DNA of 64,000 nucleotides from Mastigias papua (GCA_964019165.1 OZ025281.1:3228740-3292739); one strand, 5' to 3'; shown: positions 30,601 to 42,621, counted from the stretch's first letter. Notes: generated by a model from the sequence alone, not told the origin. Numbers and translations are program-made.

Positions 30601-33600
30601 CTTTAAAAACAATTAACATAGCCAATAGCTCCTGGGCAGCCATAAGCATTGACTTGAATATATGAGGAATAACTGAGTTATAATAACCATCATGACTATG
30701 GCACGAGGCACGTTTCGAACCATAGATCATCTGCACAGTTGCTGATGATTCTAATCACGCAGTTACTCATCCATATGAAGAATCATTTCAGAGAAAGATA
30801 AAGTCCAAAACCTTTGCACAATCGTCTCTATTGCCATCATGCCGTAAATGCTTCCTGGTCCTGTGCTGTAGTTACACCATTACACGATAAAACGGAGAAG
30901 TTCTAGAGGATACTGAAAGCACGTTTTACGTATAACACTCTATGGAGTATAAGGTGTCACATAATAACTGAAAATACATCGAAACACATAGCAAGATGCG
31001 AATCTAAACTCATTTGAAGAGATGAATAGACCTTTTGATTTGCTTAATGTGTAATATGTTACAATAGCAACAGAATCCGGATATGCTGTTAAGTCATATT
31101 GCACAAAAGGCTGCCTTTTTTAAGGTTGTCCTACTGCATGTAAGCAACGCTTTGTAATTTCAGGGACCAGCAGGACCGGCAGGGCCACCAGGACCCCCAG
31201 GAGTTGCGGTAAGAATAATTGACACATTTTATGGACTGCAAAACTCATTTTCTTAGTTACATTTATCTACCTAATATTTGCTATATAACTTTCCAAAGCG
31301 ATATACTATCCTTCTTCATTTGTGCTTTAAGTCATTTCCATCTGGACTAATGTGCGATAGACGAAACCCAGTGTTGATTAGCTATCGAAGACCGGGATCA
31401 TATAAGAAATGGTTTATACAAAAGGTACGTTCCACAATAGTTCAGCCCTTTCCATCTAATCTCTATTTTCATCTAGGGACCAGCCGGTGATCCAGGTCCG
31501 TGTCCAGCAAGTGAGGTATGAAACAGTCCTTTAGTCGTTCATTACCTAAATGTCCTTAAAATATTTATACTGTTTACATTTTTGCACCTGTATTTTCGAA
31601 GTTATCGTATCAATGATGGAGATTGTTTGAATAAAATTGATCAAGTCGGTACGTATATTCATAATGTTTGCATAGAAAAAAATGACAACATTGATCAGAG
31701 AGAGCAGATGACCAACATTGAGGTTGTACAATAATTTTAGACACCAATATTTCAAAAATTTTTGACACCCTTGACCTACGTACTTGAGCATTATATTGCT
31801 AAGTTCTGGTACCACATAAAGCAACTCAGCTTGTTGGTATCATCTGCCAACAATACTAGTCATACGTGCCTACAACTTCTCATCACATGTTACGGTACAA
31901 ATAATCAGGAAGACTTAAGAGATTTCGATGGCTTGCAGCTCAGTATCATACGTGTGGGTGCCGAGGAGGGAGCTCAGGAGAGTTCAGGGGGTTCAGCTCT
32001 TGTTAGAATGTAGAGACTTTTGGGAGGACAACGCCTCCGTCCAGCCAAGGCATACTAGTGTGTCGCATTCCAAACCTTGTGATATGAACAAACCCTTTAT
32101 TATTGCACTGCTTACGTTGCTATCAAGTTAAGATTGAATGATTTCATCTACACAAGAGCAAAGATATTGAATGTGGTCAAGGATATGCGTGGCCCATAAG
32201 AATATCAAAGTACGATCAGCTTCAGAAGCTTTCTAAGTACCTGCAAGGTACTGAAAAGAACAGCTTAATCGACTTTGGATCAATAGAGTGTAACCATCTA
32301 GCTAGCATACGTCTGCTCTCCTGTAAAAATCATTCATTCCTAGCTTCTTAGCAAAGCAATTCTAATTCTCTTCTGCATTCACTTTTTCTTCTCTTTATTT
32401 CTAGTGTGATTTTCTGAATATCATGCCGCTAGTAGCCCGTATCACCGCTCTAGAAAGATACGCCAGTGAAGGCGGCGACGGCATGACAGGCGGAACAACA
32501 CCATTCACACCTGAGCCTGACAACAGCGGTGGAGTTGGCGGTGGTGCTGGCTTTGGCGGTGGAGGTGGCGGCGGAGCAGGTGGTGGAGGTGGTGGCGGCG
32601 GTGGTGGCGGTGGAGGAGGAGGTATGAATGAGTCAATTCCAATACGGCCCCTAGCAGGACTTATTCTGCTATTGAATAATTCCTTCAAACTTGCATTTCT
32701 AGCATACTTAAAAGTTAATATATTTAATAGCAATAGATTAGGCGGGTAACTACCGAGTGTATTAAGGTAGCTCAGAAGACTAAAGTTATGAATGGAGAAT
32801 GCCACATTGGCATTTATATAATGAAACACGTTAATAGAACACCGAGACTAGATCTGCCCAAACAGCAAACTAGGAACGTTACTAGAACGTGCTCAGCTTC
32901 AGATGAGAATGTCCACGAGCACTCAAGTTTCCACAGCCTTTTGGCAAGGAACTTTTGATAAAGTTGCTGATAAAAATCGGCATTCTTTACTTTATTTGGA
33001 AAAGTGGCCTGGCCGAGTGCATTACACACTTAATACTGAAAGTAGTTTCTCAAATATTTTGAAAAATTCACCTTTGGCATAAAAGCAATTTCAAAAACAT
33101 TTGAGAATTAATTACACCGGTCCTCGGCCAAAAAATTACTTGATTCTTAAGAGTGCATATCAATAAGCAATCAGCTTGTAACAATTTTCGTCTGTTTTTT
33201 AAAGCAATGCAAAGTACTTCATTGAATCCAACAATCTGTTGATATTCAAGTCCGGTTGTTCTTGCAAAAAATTGATTTAATTTACAACAACCTTCGAATC
33301 CTGCATAACACGTTGGAATTCTGAAATGCAACTTTCACTCTTGCTATCACACCAAGTAAAGCCAAAAGCAGTCAAAAATGGCTGCTAAGCTAGACTTCTG
33401 AAAATTTGTTATCACTTATCTATACCTGGATACGGAGCCAGTAGACTACTTGGATTGAGGCCAAGCGACTTAGCTAGTTTCTGTAGGATAGCTGCCAAAT
33501 GTTTGAGAACTCTGTCAGGTCTATTTTCTCCCAACCTAATTGACCAATCATCATGCAAGATTCTGACCACACGTGCCAAGATTAGGCCCATTTTGCACGA

Positions 33601-36600
33601 TGATTGGCAATTAGGTTAGGAGAAAATAGACCTGAAAAGGCTCTAAATATTTGGCGGCTATGGTAGTTTCAGTTAGCTGGCTGAAGTTAAGCTCGGCTGT
33701 GTTAAGGCCGGCAACTGGATGGGCGACTTTCCAGATAAATGAACAAAGCAACTCACGCCACTATCCTTCAGAAGGGACGTTAAACTAGGGGTCTCATGCC
33801 TGGATGCAACACGCACAGTAGGCCTAAATTAGCTTGAAAACGCTAGATGTAACAGCCTACTCAAAACAAAATAAATAAAGTAAACAACAACAACTGAGCA
33901 TCAAAATAACTTTTTCGATCTAAAAATCTATTTGGGAAATATTTGATATTAATATGTATAATAGTACTCTTAATACTATGCTATTGGTTCAATATCACGT
34001 AAAACATCACTCTGTCAAAAACAGTGCTTTATGCTGAAAGTCTTCTTGAAAATTTGCAATGATAAAATTGCAAATTTTGCATGATAAAACGCTAAAATAT
34101 TACATATTTTCACATGTAAAATTTTGAACATCATGATAGCAAATCTTCGCTTCTATGCGCTGACAAATTCTCTTTTCAAGGTAACATCGATGACTTGGCA
34201 AAGAAGGGTAATTCAAAGAAAGAGGAAACATCAAAGGGAGGCACTAGCAACAAAAGCGGTGGTTCAGGCGGTTCTGGTGGTGGCGGTGGCACTGGAGGCG
34301 GTGCTGGAGGAGGTGGTGGTGCTGGTGGCGGTGGAGGTGGCGGTGGTGATAAAGGCACAAAATCGACAACAGATAAAAAGACTGATCAAACCAAAGACGG
34401 AGGTAGTGAGTTCACTTGTCAACAAGTTTCTCCTTTTGCTTGGTTATAGCATATGCGCTAAATAACTAAAGAGCATAGTAACAAAATCAGAGCAAAAGAT
34501 GAAATATGGCAAGCAAAATTAATTTCTATTTGTTAACTATTTCAGTCAAGAGAAGTCTCGCTCATAGCCTGCTGGATTTCACTACAGCTGAATGAACGCT
34601 CCCTATATAAATTAAGTCAACTCTTTTGTGCAAGCACAGATTTGCTTCTTAAAAGAAAGTCGCGTCAAAATGACGTACTGTGGGCTGAAGGTCAGCTGGG
34701 AGGTGAGGGAGGTGGGATGTAAAAGAGACAACAAGCTGAAAAAGATGGGATGAGACTGGTATGCAAACTTGCTGTGATTTCATCCCAGTTGGCAGCCAAC
34801 AGGCCGGAAAGTAGGGTTACTTCACTCACATCAACAGGTCCTCGAAGTTATTGCACATTATTCGTAGTAAACAAACCGCGTAGAATCTCCCAGGATCTCT
34901 GTCCACCTCAACTTTTATATTCCAGTTATCATTCTAAGAGAAAAGCCCTGAAAGGTACCGGTGCTGTCAGCCGTCTGTAAGTAACTGAAGTTCATAGAAA
35001 TGAAAATTCAGGAAAGACTTGTGGTATCAGAAACTGAGACAGCTCCGTGCTGTAGATTTAAGCTAGCAGCTTATGTAATTGTACTTCGCAGATTCCTCAT
35101 TATAGGCCCAGCATTCTTCAGCTGTTTTACTAAAGTCAGATCTCAATATGATCGTTGTTACACTCTTGCTTGTAAGACCACAGCAGGGGGAGATGCCTTG
35201 AGCCAATCAGCTCATTTGTTTATATTCCCCAAAGCCAATCAGAACACGTAAAATACGATAGGGAGTGAAGAGAAAACAACGTTTGATCACAACACTATAT
35301 AAGAAATTTAGGCTGAATTCTTTAGATATAATAAGAGCACTATTAGAGCATGGTCAGCCTCAGATGAGAATGTGCACAAGTCCTCAACTCTATACGTTCT
35401 GTTGGCGAGCAAATTCTTATGATTGTGTCAATAAATATTAGCATTGGTAGCATTGTTTTCACAATAAGCCCAAATGAACGTCTTTGAAACAGAATATTTT
35501 ATGTAGGCTCCCAAACAGTCAAACAGTTTCTCTTGAAACTAGAAAAATGTTGAGAACATTTGCGTGTAAAAACTATCAAAAAGTTACGAACATCCAGCCC
35601 CGACAAAGATCTGGTTTGTATAAAAGAGTGTAGTTGGTTAGAGTGATACCAGCTGCCATGTGGAAACATGCAGTAACGATCGAAACGATCGACAACAGTG
35701 ATTCCAGCAACTTTATAGAAATATGCATGAAAGATCCTCAGGTCACAAAGATCATGATCGCTAGGATCGAAAAGAGTTCTCTATCCCAATGACCAATATC
35801 TTCACTATCAACAGAATCGTTGGTGCATGTTTCAACAAAATCTATGGGATCCCTTGAGTCTTTCACAACGATTCAAACGATCGTAAAAATCAATTGGAAA
35901 TCAGGCCGCAGATTTCTCCAAAAAGGACATAAAGTCCGACAGTAACTACAAGCTTGACACTTTTCTGATTGATTCTTAGGTAAATCGAGCAAGCCGTCGG
36001 GCGGTAAAGGAGACAAATCGGGCAACGAGGTAAGCCTACATATCATCAAAAGTATACAGCTATCGTGACAGAATGCCAGACACATGGTTGCTTGGAAGGC
36101 TGGAGCCCCTATTTCTTTCATAGCTTGCACTTCCAAGTCTCCCTACTGCATGGTCAACTAGAGCAAATATGAAAGGCATTTTTCGTTGAAATTTTCTAGC
36201 TTCGCTCACTGCTGACACCTTGGCACCATTTGCCTCCTCCCCAATAGCATGTCTTCCCTTGCCCAATCTCTGCTGGCTAGATTGAATGCTTCTGCAAATG
36301 TTAAACACTGTATGAACTTCAACATGATTGGTAGACGCAATAAGACAAACATGATACGTCTATACTTCCTGACAGAGAATTGTGGGATACATATGATATG
36401 CAAATCCGTGGCACAAGTGCTCGAGGTTGCTCAAAACATCGCAACCATTTCTCCAAGAATATGGCTTATAAGAAAGCAGTACTCTGCTGCTCAAAAAGTT
36501 AAGAAAGTTCAGTACTGGATTTTTGAGACGTAAATAAGTCGATAAGTTGATGCACTCTTGAAATTCCAATTCTCACGCAAGCCCATAGTCTCTTTTGTTT

Positions 36601-37488
36601 AATTTGCATAGATTTAATCTGAAAATCTGTATATTTCAGTGGTATGTTTGTGTTGTGTCTCTGCCTGTGTAACAATGTATGTAGTGTAACGCAAACTCAC
36701 CTACTCTTGCTAAGAAAGTCTAAAGAAGGGTTCAGTACTAAAATCACGAAAAAGCTAAGAGAGTGTCAGTACTGGGTACTTCAGTACTGGAAACAAAATA
36801 CTTTGGTATAAAAAGTCGCGTATGATTGATTGCCGGATGTATGCAATATGCTCCGTGATCACTTAACTGTCAGGCAGTGGCAGAGCTAATGGGGAGACCG
36901 GAGTGACACCCCCCCCCCTCGAAACCTCTCCGGGACCAATTTTGTAATTCTTCCAAGTTCGAGGAGAAAAGTTTTGAAGAGATGGGGGTGATATCCAGCA
37001 TGGTATAATTCTTTGTCATGTCTAGCCTTTCTCTGCTGTCGGGTTTTACAACAAAATAGTACCTGGAAATGTTTCATCTTGTTTTTGTTTAACCAATGAT
37101 ATCACATCATATGAAAAACGGGGAGACGCCTTCCATATGGCATGATATTATTCGTGGAATGAAAATAATATTCGTTCGTCACTACTATCTGATCGTCTAA
37201 ATGTCATACATCTTACGTGTCTAAAAGACGTGTAAGCTTTCGTGCAATACGTCTATTGGAACTAATCTATATAACTTCTTGCTGTTGACCTAAAATACCC
37301 TTATATACGAACAGAATTCACCCAGGTTTCCGCTTTAGGAAGGAACCTGGGCCTCTCTTTGATTACTTGAGTAATTTAATTCAATCTGTGGTTTTATCTC
37401 CATTGAATAGGGCTCCGGTGATGGTGGGAAAGGAAATGAATCAAACAGCATCAAAAGATCGTCAGTATTGACTCTGATTTCTTGTTGA
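27614..37488 (+). CDS. Secreted His-rich, short-collagen, Gly-rich protein (300 aa)
   Basis: Nine exons: 27614-27766, 28980-29030, 30008-30055, 31164-31208, 31477-31515, 32405-32621, 34181-34402, 35980-36029 and 37411-37488 (TGA). Most junctions are phase 0; the two inside the glycine-rich part are phase 1, and all joins keep the frame. Residues 1-18 are a signal peptide. Residues 19-51 are His/Lys-rich with five consecutive His. Residues 73-108 hold 12 uninterrupted Gly-X-Y triplets including GPAGPAGPPGPPGVA; the 45-bp exon is a standard collagen exon. Cys84, Cys108 and Cys113 bracket the helix. Residues 113-133 (CDFLNIMPLVARITALERY) could be a short coiled coil. Two poly-Gly blocks (~149-185, ~206-238) and a Lys/Ser/Gly tail follow, ending in Cys300. 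A structural matrix, adhesive or biomineral protein is inferred; the plan recalls mussel preCols or cnidarian minicollagens, but the minicollagen Cys-rich domains are absent. Confidence 0.8.
28187..28410 (+). mobile_element. 3' end of a non-LTR retrotransposon (RT C terminus) with (GAT)n tail
   Basis: The frame ending at 28322 reads FARVDVVKNSFFYCVIPKWN and SLPEHIINQTNSDTF, which matches the typical C terminus of LINE reverse transcriptase ORFs (R.D.RKNFF..RVIP.WN.LP..V). A (GAT)n run at 28384-28406 looks like its tail. It is a 5'-truncated insertion in intron 1 of the collagen-like gene. A short piece (28128-28160) recurs inverted at 28505-28537. Confidence 0.7.
30690..30775 (-). repeat. tRNA-like (Ser/Leu type) SINE remnant
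   Basis: On the minus strand gatgagtaactgcgtgatta and a later ctatggttcgaaacg resemble A and B boxes. The structure is too decayed for a functional tRNA. It lies in an intron of the collagen-like gene. Confidence 0.35.
32830..33060. mobile_element. Family-C element (copy 1)
   Basis: It shares acgtgctcagcttcagatga, gaatgtccacgagcactcaa and ttttggcaaggaacttttga with 35330-35640 and 53080-53447. No ORF. It lies in the intron between the two poly-Gly exons of the collagen-like gene. Confidence 0.55.
33487..33666. mobile_element. Palindromic MITE, family P (copy 2)
   Basis: The ends are atagctgccaaatgtttgag and the complement taccatagccgccaaatatt. Inner arms tctattttctcccaacctaa and ttaggttaggagaaaataga match at nearly every base. 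This is the best preserved of three copies in the window. Confidence 0.8.
33672..33745 (+). repeat. 5S rRNA-derived fragment
   Basis: The words ctgaagttaagctcggctg and aactggatgggcgac match the conserved 3' half of 5S rRNA (gaagttaagc...tggatgggtgac). The 5' half and internal promoter region are missing. A following gaagggacgttaaactaggg block could be the body of a 5S-headed SINE. It directly follows the palindromic MITE. Confidence 0.5.
35325..35640. mobile_element. Family-C element (copy 2)
   Basis: It carries gagcatggtcagcctcagatg and gaatgtgcacaagtcctcaac followed by gttggcgagcaaattctta, in the same order as the copies at 32830 and 53080. It is intronic in the collagen-like gene. Confidence 0.5.
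36395..36815. mobile_element. Family-B element (copy 2)
   Basis: Repeated 'cagtactgga' and 'ttaagaaagttcagtactgg' words face each other with 'aagctaagagagtgtcagta' and a right end tataaaaagtcgcgt. It matches the copies at 10610, 43725 and 59485 in word order. Confidence 0.5.
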
Positions 37489-38394
37489 TTCTTGAAGTGA
37501 TAATCGTTCTTTTTATTCAAAGCAGGAAAAAAAGATTTTACCAACCGAGTTGCGAAGAGCAGGCTCCTCTATCAGAATAGGAATTCTTACCGACTTCATG
37601 CGTCTGATTTCTGCTCATAGCCTAAAATAAGGGAAATTTGCAAGACCACTGAGCAAGTACAGTAAATCCCAGCATATAAGAATCTACCTTTTTAAAGGTC
37701 AGGCTGAATAAGGCTCTTATTCAAAAGGAACCTACAGTACCTTAGGGTAGTATGTATGTATTATGAATATTTTAAAAGGATATGTACATTTCAGTTTAAT
37801 ATAAAACCACTATCAACATGTGTCCTTTTAGACCTAATTAAGAAAAGATAAATACATCAACAAATGAATAAGCAAATAAGTTAAGATATACTTTTAATTC
37901 AATCAAAGCCTATATATGTCTTGCAATCAAGATTTACTTGAAAAATATGAATTTACTTTACATTAGAAGTATTCTTATCCAAAGGCTCGTTCATTTTTCC
38001 TGGTATGAAATTGAAAACTATGAATTCTAGTCACTTTCACAGACATATAAAATCCTCCCTAGTAAACTGGTCTCAAAAACATTTATTATTGAAATGCAGA
38101 ATGTGCTAAACGTGTGCCACTGAAACTTCTATAATCAGTGGAACTTGTCTTTAAGAATCTGGCAGTCTTAAGCCAATTTTATCATCTTGCAATAGGAACC
38201 TGTATGTCTATTAAACTGGAATAGGTTCTTATTTTCAAGGAGCATACTACATGAGAAACACCCTGTAGGTTCTTAATTTTTGTAGGTTCTAATATGCGGG
38301 GATTTACAGTATTAAATGCAAATAGGAGGAGCTCGAAGGGACATTTTCGCAGACGAAACCAATTTGGTAGCTTTATTATGCTGTTCAAATCTCC

Positions 38395-38840
38395 GATCTG
38401 CTCCGATTATTGTCACGCCTATATAACTACGTTGTATTGACCCTGCATCAATACCATATATTACTCCGGCAATACACTGTTTACTACATTTGTGTATAAC
38501 TATTACAGCAGTACACCTACTTTGTATTGACTCTGCACTAGTACTGTGCTTCTCCCGTACTACACTGTTTACTACTTCTCCGTAATATTGCAACTACTGT
38601 ATAACTACTTTTCATTACCCATGCATTAATACCATATATTACTCCGGCAATACATTGCTTACTACATTTGTGTATAACTATTACTGTTATATAAACACGA
38701 TGTATTTTCCTTGCATTACTACAGTATATCACTACTGTAATTGTCTGGTTATAGTTTCCACCTATAACTCTTAATATTGTTAAAGCACTATATATTACCC
38801 TTGTATTATTAATGTAAATGACTCTTGTGTCACTCTGAGC
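38395..38840. repeat. Degenerate tandem array with a ~180-bp higher-order copy
   Basis: Words such as ataccatatattactccggc, aatacactgtttactacatt and tgtgtataactattac appear at ~38450-38506 and again at ~38629-38683. Shorter 'actactgtattac' words fill the rest. Confidence 0.65.
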
Positions 38841-39487
38841 ACTATTCCTGTTCTCCATTGCTACCTCATCTACTGTATGTGTGTTGCTCTATGATAAAAT
38901 TTTCAATTTGAAACCAGCTTGAAAAGGGGTTTAAATCTTCATGTAGTTTGTTCCACTTGCTTACTTTCTTACTTTATTACTTACTTCCTTCTTACTTACT
39001 TATTTACTTACTTCATAGCTATCATATCAAAGTATACTTTAAGAGGTAGATGATTTCGTGAAAATTCAACAATTTTGATGCTGTCGCACACAAAATTCCC
39101 CATATTTTTCATTCAATGCTTTCTTCACTTCCATCGTAGTGTTGAAGAAGACGATTCTCTATACCAAAAGATGGAATACTGGAAGACAGTCGGACTTAAA
39201 ATTAAGCACAGCAATAGAAATGGTGGTTGGTAGAGTGATCATATCGTGCGAGAATCACTTCAGGAAGATACTCAGTTAAAGAGGTAGATCCTGGATGGTA
39301 TGAACTAACCATCAAAACTCAAAATAACTCTGATAACTTAATCGCTAATCAAATATTACTGTGATACAGTACTGCTGGTTGTGCTAAGAAAATTTTCGTA
39401 TTTTTCCAATAGTTTTGATGACTACACGTTAAATTACACGTGATGATATCTTTGGGAATAAAATTTCTTGAACATTGTCTCATGTAA

Positions 39488-39600
39488 GATCTAATAGCTT
39501 TAAGCAATGGCAAGGACGCGTCTCACCGACAAACATCCGTACAAGTACGTATGTTTGTCCGTGAGGCATGTCCTTGCCAATGCTTAAAGGTTATCAGATA
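39488..39600. repeat. Near-perfect palindrome with a 2-base centre
   Basis: The left arm (39491-39542) contains ctttaagcaatggcaaggac and accgacaaacatccgtac. The right arm (39545-39597) reads as the complement, with 44 or so of 52 positions paired. The centre is aa. There is no ORF and no copy elsewhere in the window. Confidence 0.8.
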
Positions 39601-40318
39601 AAATAGCCTGCAGTTTTTTACTGAAGAAATAGTTTGCCATTCGGTTTTAAAGCTGTGGAAAAGTTTGCGCTTGGGCATCTTGTTCAGAGACATATCTGTG
39701 TGAATTGCTATATCAGGTCGTCTATTGGTGCCTCACTTTCTTGGCCACGTGCTTTCCACGCCACCAACACTTCATAGTTGAAAGGAAAGAGATGTGCTAC
39801 AAGGTTTTTGAGAGTTTCTGAAAAAATACGAACAGGCCACAGACACTGATCAGTTCGTCTGCCAAAAGACCAGCCTCCTTTCCATCCCTAAACTCTTGTT
39901 CACTTTACCGCTTGAAGCAATGCACAGATCAACCGCTGGCATTCCAAACTGAAAAACTGTATACAAAAGCGTGGAAGATAAAAAAAGTATATTGCGTGAC
40001 ATGTTTACAACACTTTTTTGTACGTTCAGGTGGTTTACTTTCACAACAATAATCTGCTAGTACTTCAACACAATGTATGAAAGATATGATAGAAATTCAT
40101 CGAATAGCTTTCTTTCAGTCACACGATGATACCAGTATTTTTGCGGGATGGGACACTTCGGGAGGATTTACTCACGAAATAATTCGTGAGAGATACTTTC
40201 ATGAGGATAAAAGCTTTGCTTGATAACCCACGCTGCATTTTTCTGCATATCAAAACACCAGACTAAGAGAAGACTACCGCTAGAAATCAGTTCACAACAG
40301 AGTGGTTTGAAATTAAAG

Positions 40319-40558
40319 CCTGGTTTTGATTATATCGTACTTCATGGCCGACCAATGGCGATTATAGGCGACCATCGCCGATGAATTGCGAGTTATCAAA
40401 ACCGGGGTTGTCTTCAGCTTCGCAGATAATCGTCGTTAGGCTCAGACTTCAAACATTTTGATTTTTGGACACCCATCGACGATGGTCATCGCTGATCGGC
40501 GATGGCCGCCGATGTTGTCGGCGACAATCGGCGATAAATTACGATTTAATGAAAACCA
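40319..40558. mobile_element. Foldback MITE with ctggttttgatta ends
   Basis: The left end ctggttttgattatatcgta and the complement of the right end (ctggttttcattaaatcgta) are inverted repeats. The inside is rich in ggcgat/atcgcc words that pair locally. There is no coding content. Confidence 0.65.
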
Positions 40559-40899
40559 GACTAAATCATTGCTGTTGGAAGGGTCAATTGATCCATAACA
40601 ATAGCAACAAACACTTCAATCATAAGGCTATTTGTCACAGTTCTCTGCATACATATATCGAGATCATAGGGATCATCGTCTGAAATCTCATGCAATCTTC
40701 CTGTTATGTCATAGATATCAAATAGAGGTCTAATCAATCCTATCCCAAGATACCATTCACCAACATTTCACGGTCTTCCTTCCGGACTGCTCCAAAAAGA
40801 GAGAGCTCTTAAATCAACATTTATCTTTCCTTCTAGAATTTAAGAAGCGCAAACTGAATCTCCTCCAGTTATAAATCTATTCTCTTAGGTTCCTAATAA

Positions 40900-40985
40900 A
40901 CGGGGGGGGATCATAATAGTAGGGGGGGTCGGAAAATTTTCGAAAATTTAATAAAGGGGGGTCTTATTAAACGGGGGGGGGGTCG
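40900..40985 (+). repeat. G-rich direct repeat (aaacgggggggg)
   Basis: Four runs of six to ten G occur within 85 bases, embedded in two copies of 'aataaacggggggggg...ggtcggaa'. The spacing between the runs is uneven. Confidence 0.7.
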
Positions 40986-41269
40986 GAATTTCGAAAAAAT
41001 GTCAAATCTCTAAAAACACAATTCCATAGAGGATATCTTTTCAAAAACAAGAGAAACTAATAAGAACAGTTTTTAAGATAACCCAAGAATAAGAAATATA
41101 AGCCAAATACAGCATGAAAATCTATGTATATACTGTATTTCGATTTCTATAGCAACTATTTAATTTTTTTCATTTTTCATTTCCAACTCTTTAGCCACGA
41201 ATACCCTATCAGCATGAATAAATAACTATGACAATAAAACAAACTTTTGATACACTCAAAAAAGAAAAA

Positions 41270-41452
41270 ATACGTTGCCGTTCTACCCACAGATTTAACT
41301 TGTAGCAATTCCTTCAAGTTTATTTTGGACAAAGAGAATGCGGGGCTTACCCTGGTATGGTTCTTTGCTGAATAGCTAGATATCTGAGATCCAATGATAA
41401 GCCTGCCTCTGAGGCTGTCAGGGCAAAGACCGTTCAAAATTTTGTACGACAT
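41270..41452 (-). mobile_element. LINE reverse-transcriptase C-terminal remnant, minus strand
   Basis: The minus-strand frame starts MSYKILNGLCPDSLRGRLII and continues GSQISSYSAKNHTRV. This is the familiar 'YKILNGLCP..L' block near the end of non-LTR retrotransposon ORF2 proteins. It loses similarity after about 60 codons, so it is a dead fragment. Confidence 0.65.
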
Positions 41453-41770
41453 TATTGTCCTGTCATATCTTATAAAGTTTGTGACGTAAGTTTACAGTTT
41501 ACATATTTGATCTCCTAGCTCCTTGCTTGCTTGCTTCTAGAGTCTAAGGCTTATCCATTTTGTACTTTTCGGTGTCAACACCTGGGCCTAAAGCTTGCCC
41601 CTCTGGCTTCATAGACGTAAAGTCATGAGTCTAAGCAACATCCCTTTTGAGTTCGATACTATTGTTGATCTGCATTGATTGACCTGGAGATTGTAGATTA
41701 CACCGGTTATTCCAGCCACATCCATACTTGTACATAACGTTGTTCTCACTATACGGCACTTGCAACCATT

Positions 41771-41894
41771 CAACATAACATAACATAACATAACATAACA
41801 TAACATAACATAACATAACATAACATAACATAACATAACACAACACAACACAAAACAACACAACACAACACAACACAACACAACACAACACAAC
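41771..41894. repeat. (AACAT)n passing into (AACAC)n
   Basis: About 13 units of aacat are followed by about 11 units of aacac/aaaac. The clean switch of unit suggests one substitution spread by slippage. Confidence 0.95.
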
Positions 41895-42311
41895 AAATCA
41901 CTGAAGCTGACACCGTAGCTGGTCTACAAGGATGGTTTTATGTCAATACCTTTCAATCTAATTTCTTACTACAGAATGAAATGTACAACAAAGGACATCA
42001 AGTTGAAAAAACTAACTAGCAAACCAGCTAGCAACAACCAAACTAATAAAGCAAAAGTGAAGCAAGAGCCGAAAAAGTATAAGAAACATAATATTGTATC
42101 ACTAACATTTTTTGAATTTTCACTGTTTACAGCAATACGTGTCATCAGGCTTTGCAACCTAGCAAACACGGAATTCGAAAGCTGCAAGAACAATCCCAGC
42201 TTTGAGAACATTGCGCAAGCTATTTCAAGTTCCAAGCAATCTCAGTATCTTCCCTATTTTTAGAACCCTAATAATGAAGAGGTACAATATCTAATGAAAC
42301 AGGCTCTCAGG

Positions 42312-42621
42312 CAGTGGTGTCGTCCTAAAATCGTAAGAAGGGGGGCTGTTCATGAAGAAATCTTGGACCATACCCTTTATGAATGCAGCTTTTCTTGGCC
42401 ACGCCCTTTTCATAGCTGCCAATCCTCAGGGAATACGAATCCTACTGGCTAGTACTGTGAAAAAGATGCTATGACTGAGAGTACTCCTTTTGTAGTCATG
42501 TCTTGTCATGCGATATGTAGAAAAAAGATGGACTCTTTAAAGGGGGGCTGAGCCCCTAAAATATCCAAAATTTTAAGAAGGGGGCCGAGCCCCCCTTAGC
42601 CCCCCTCCACAACACCCCTGC
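42312..42621. mobile_element. hAT-like MITE (310 bp) with 8-bp target duplication
   Basis: The element starts cagtggtgt and ends acacccctg (complement caggggtgt). It is flanked on both sides by ctctcagg (42304-42311 and 42622-42629). CAGNGGTG-type ends with an 8-bp duplication are diagnostic of the hAT superfamily. The inside holds ggggctgagcccc words and no ORF. Confidence 0.85.

Noticed and set aside
34124..34465. Alternative frame of the poly-Gly exon (Val/Ala-rich) and minus-strand poly-Pro frames
   Set aside because: They are shadows of GGN repeats; only the Gly frame joins correctly in phase to both neighbouring exons. The minus-strand poly-Pro frame at 32401-32829 is rejected for the same reason.
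41609..41896. Cys/Leu/Val-rich minus-strand frames
   Set aside because: Translations of (AACAT)n/(AACAC)n.
41976..42263. Lys-rich frame after an acceptor-like site
   Set aside because: No donor, partner exon or recognisable domain; the frame stops within 96 codons.
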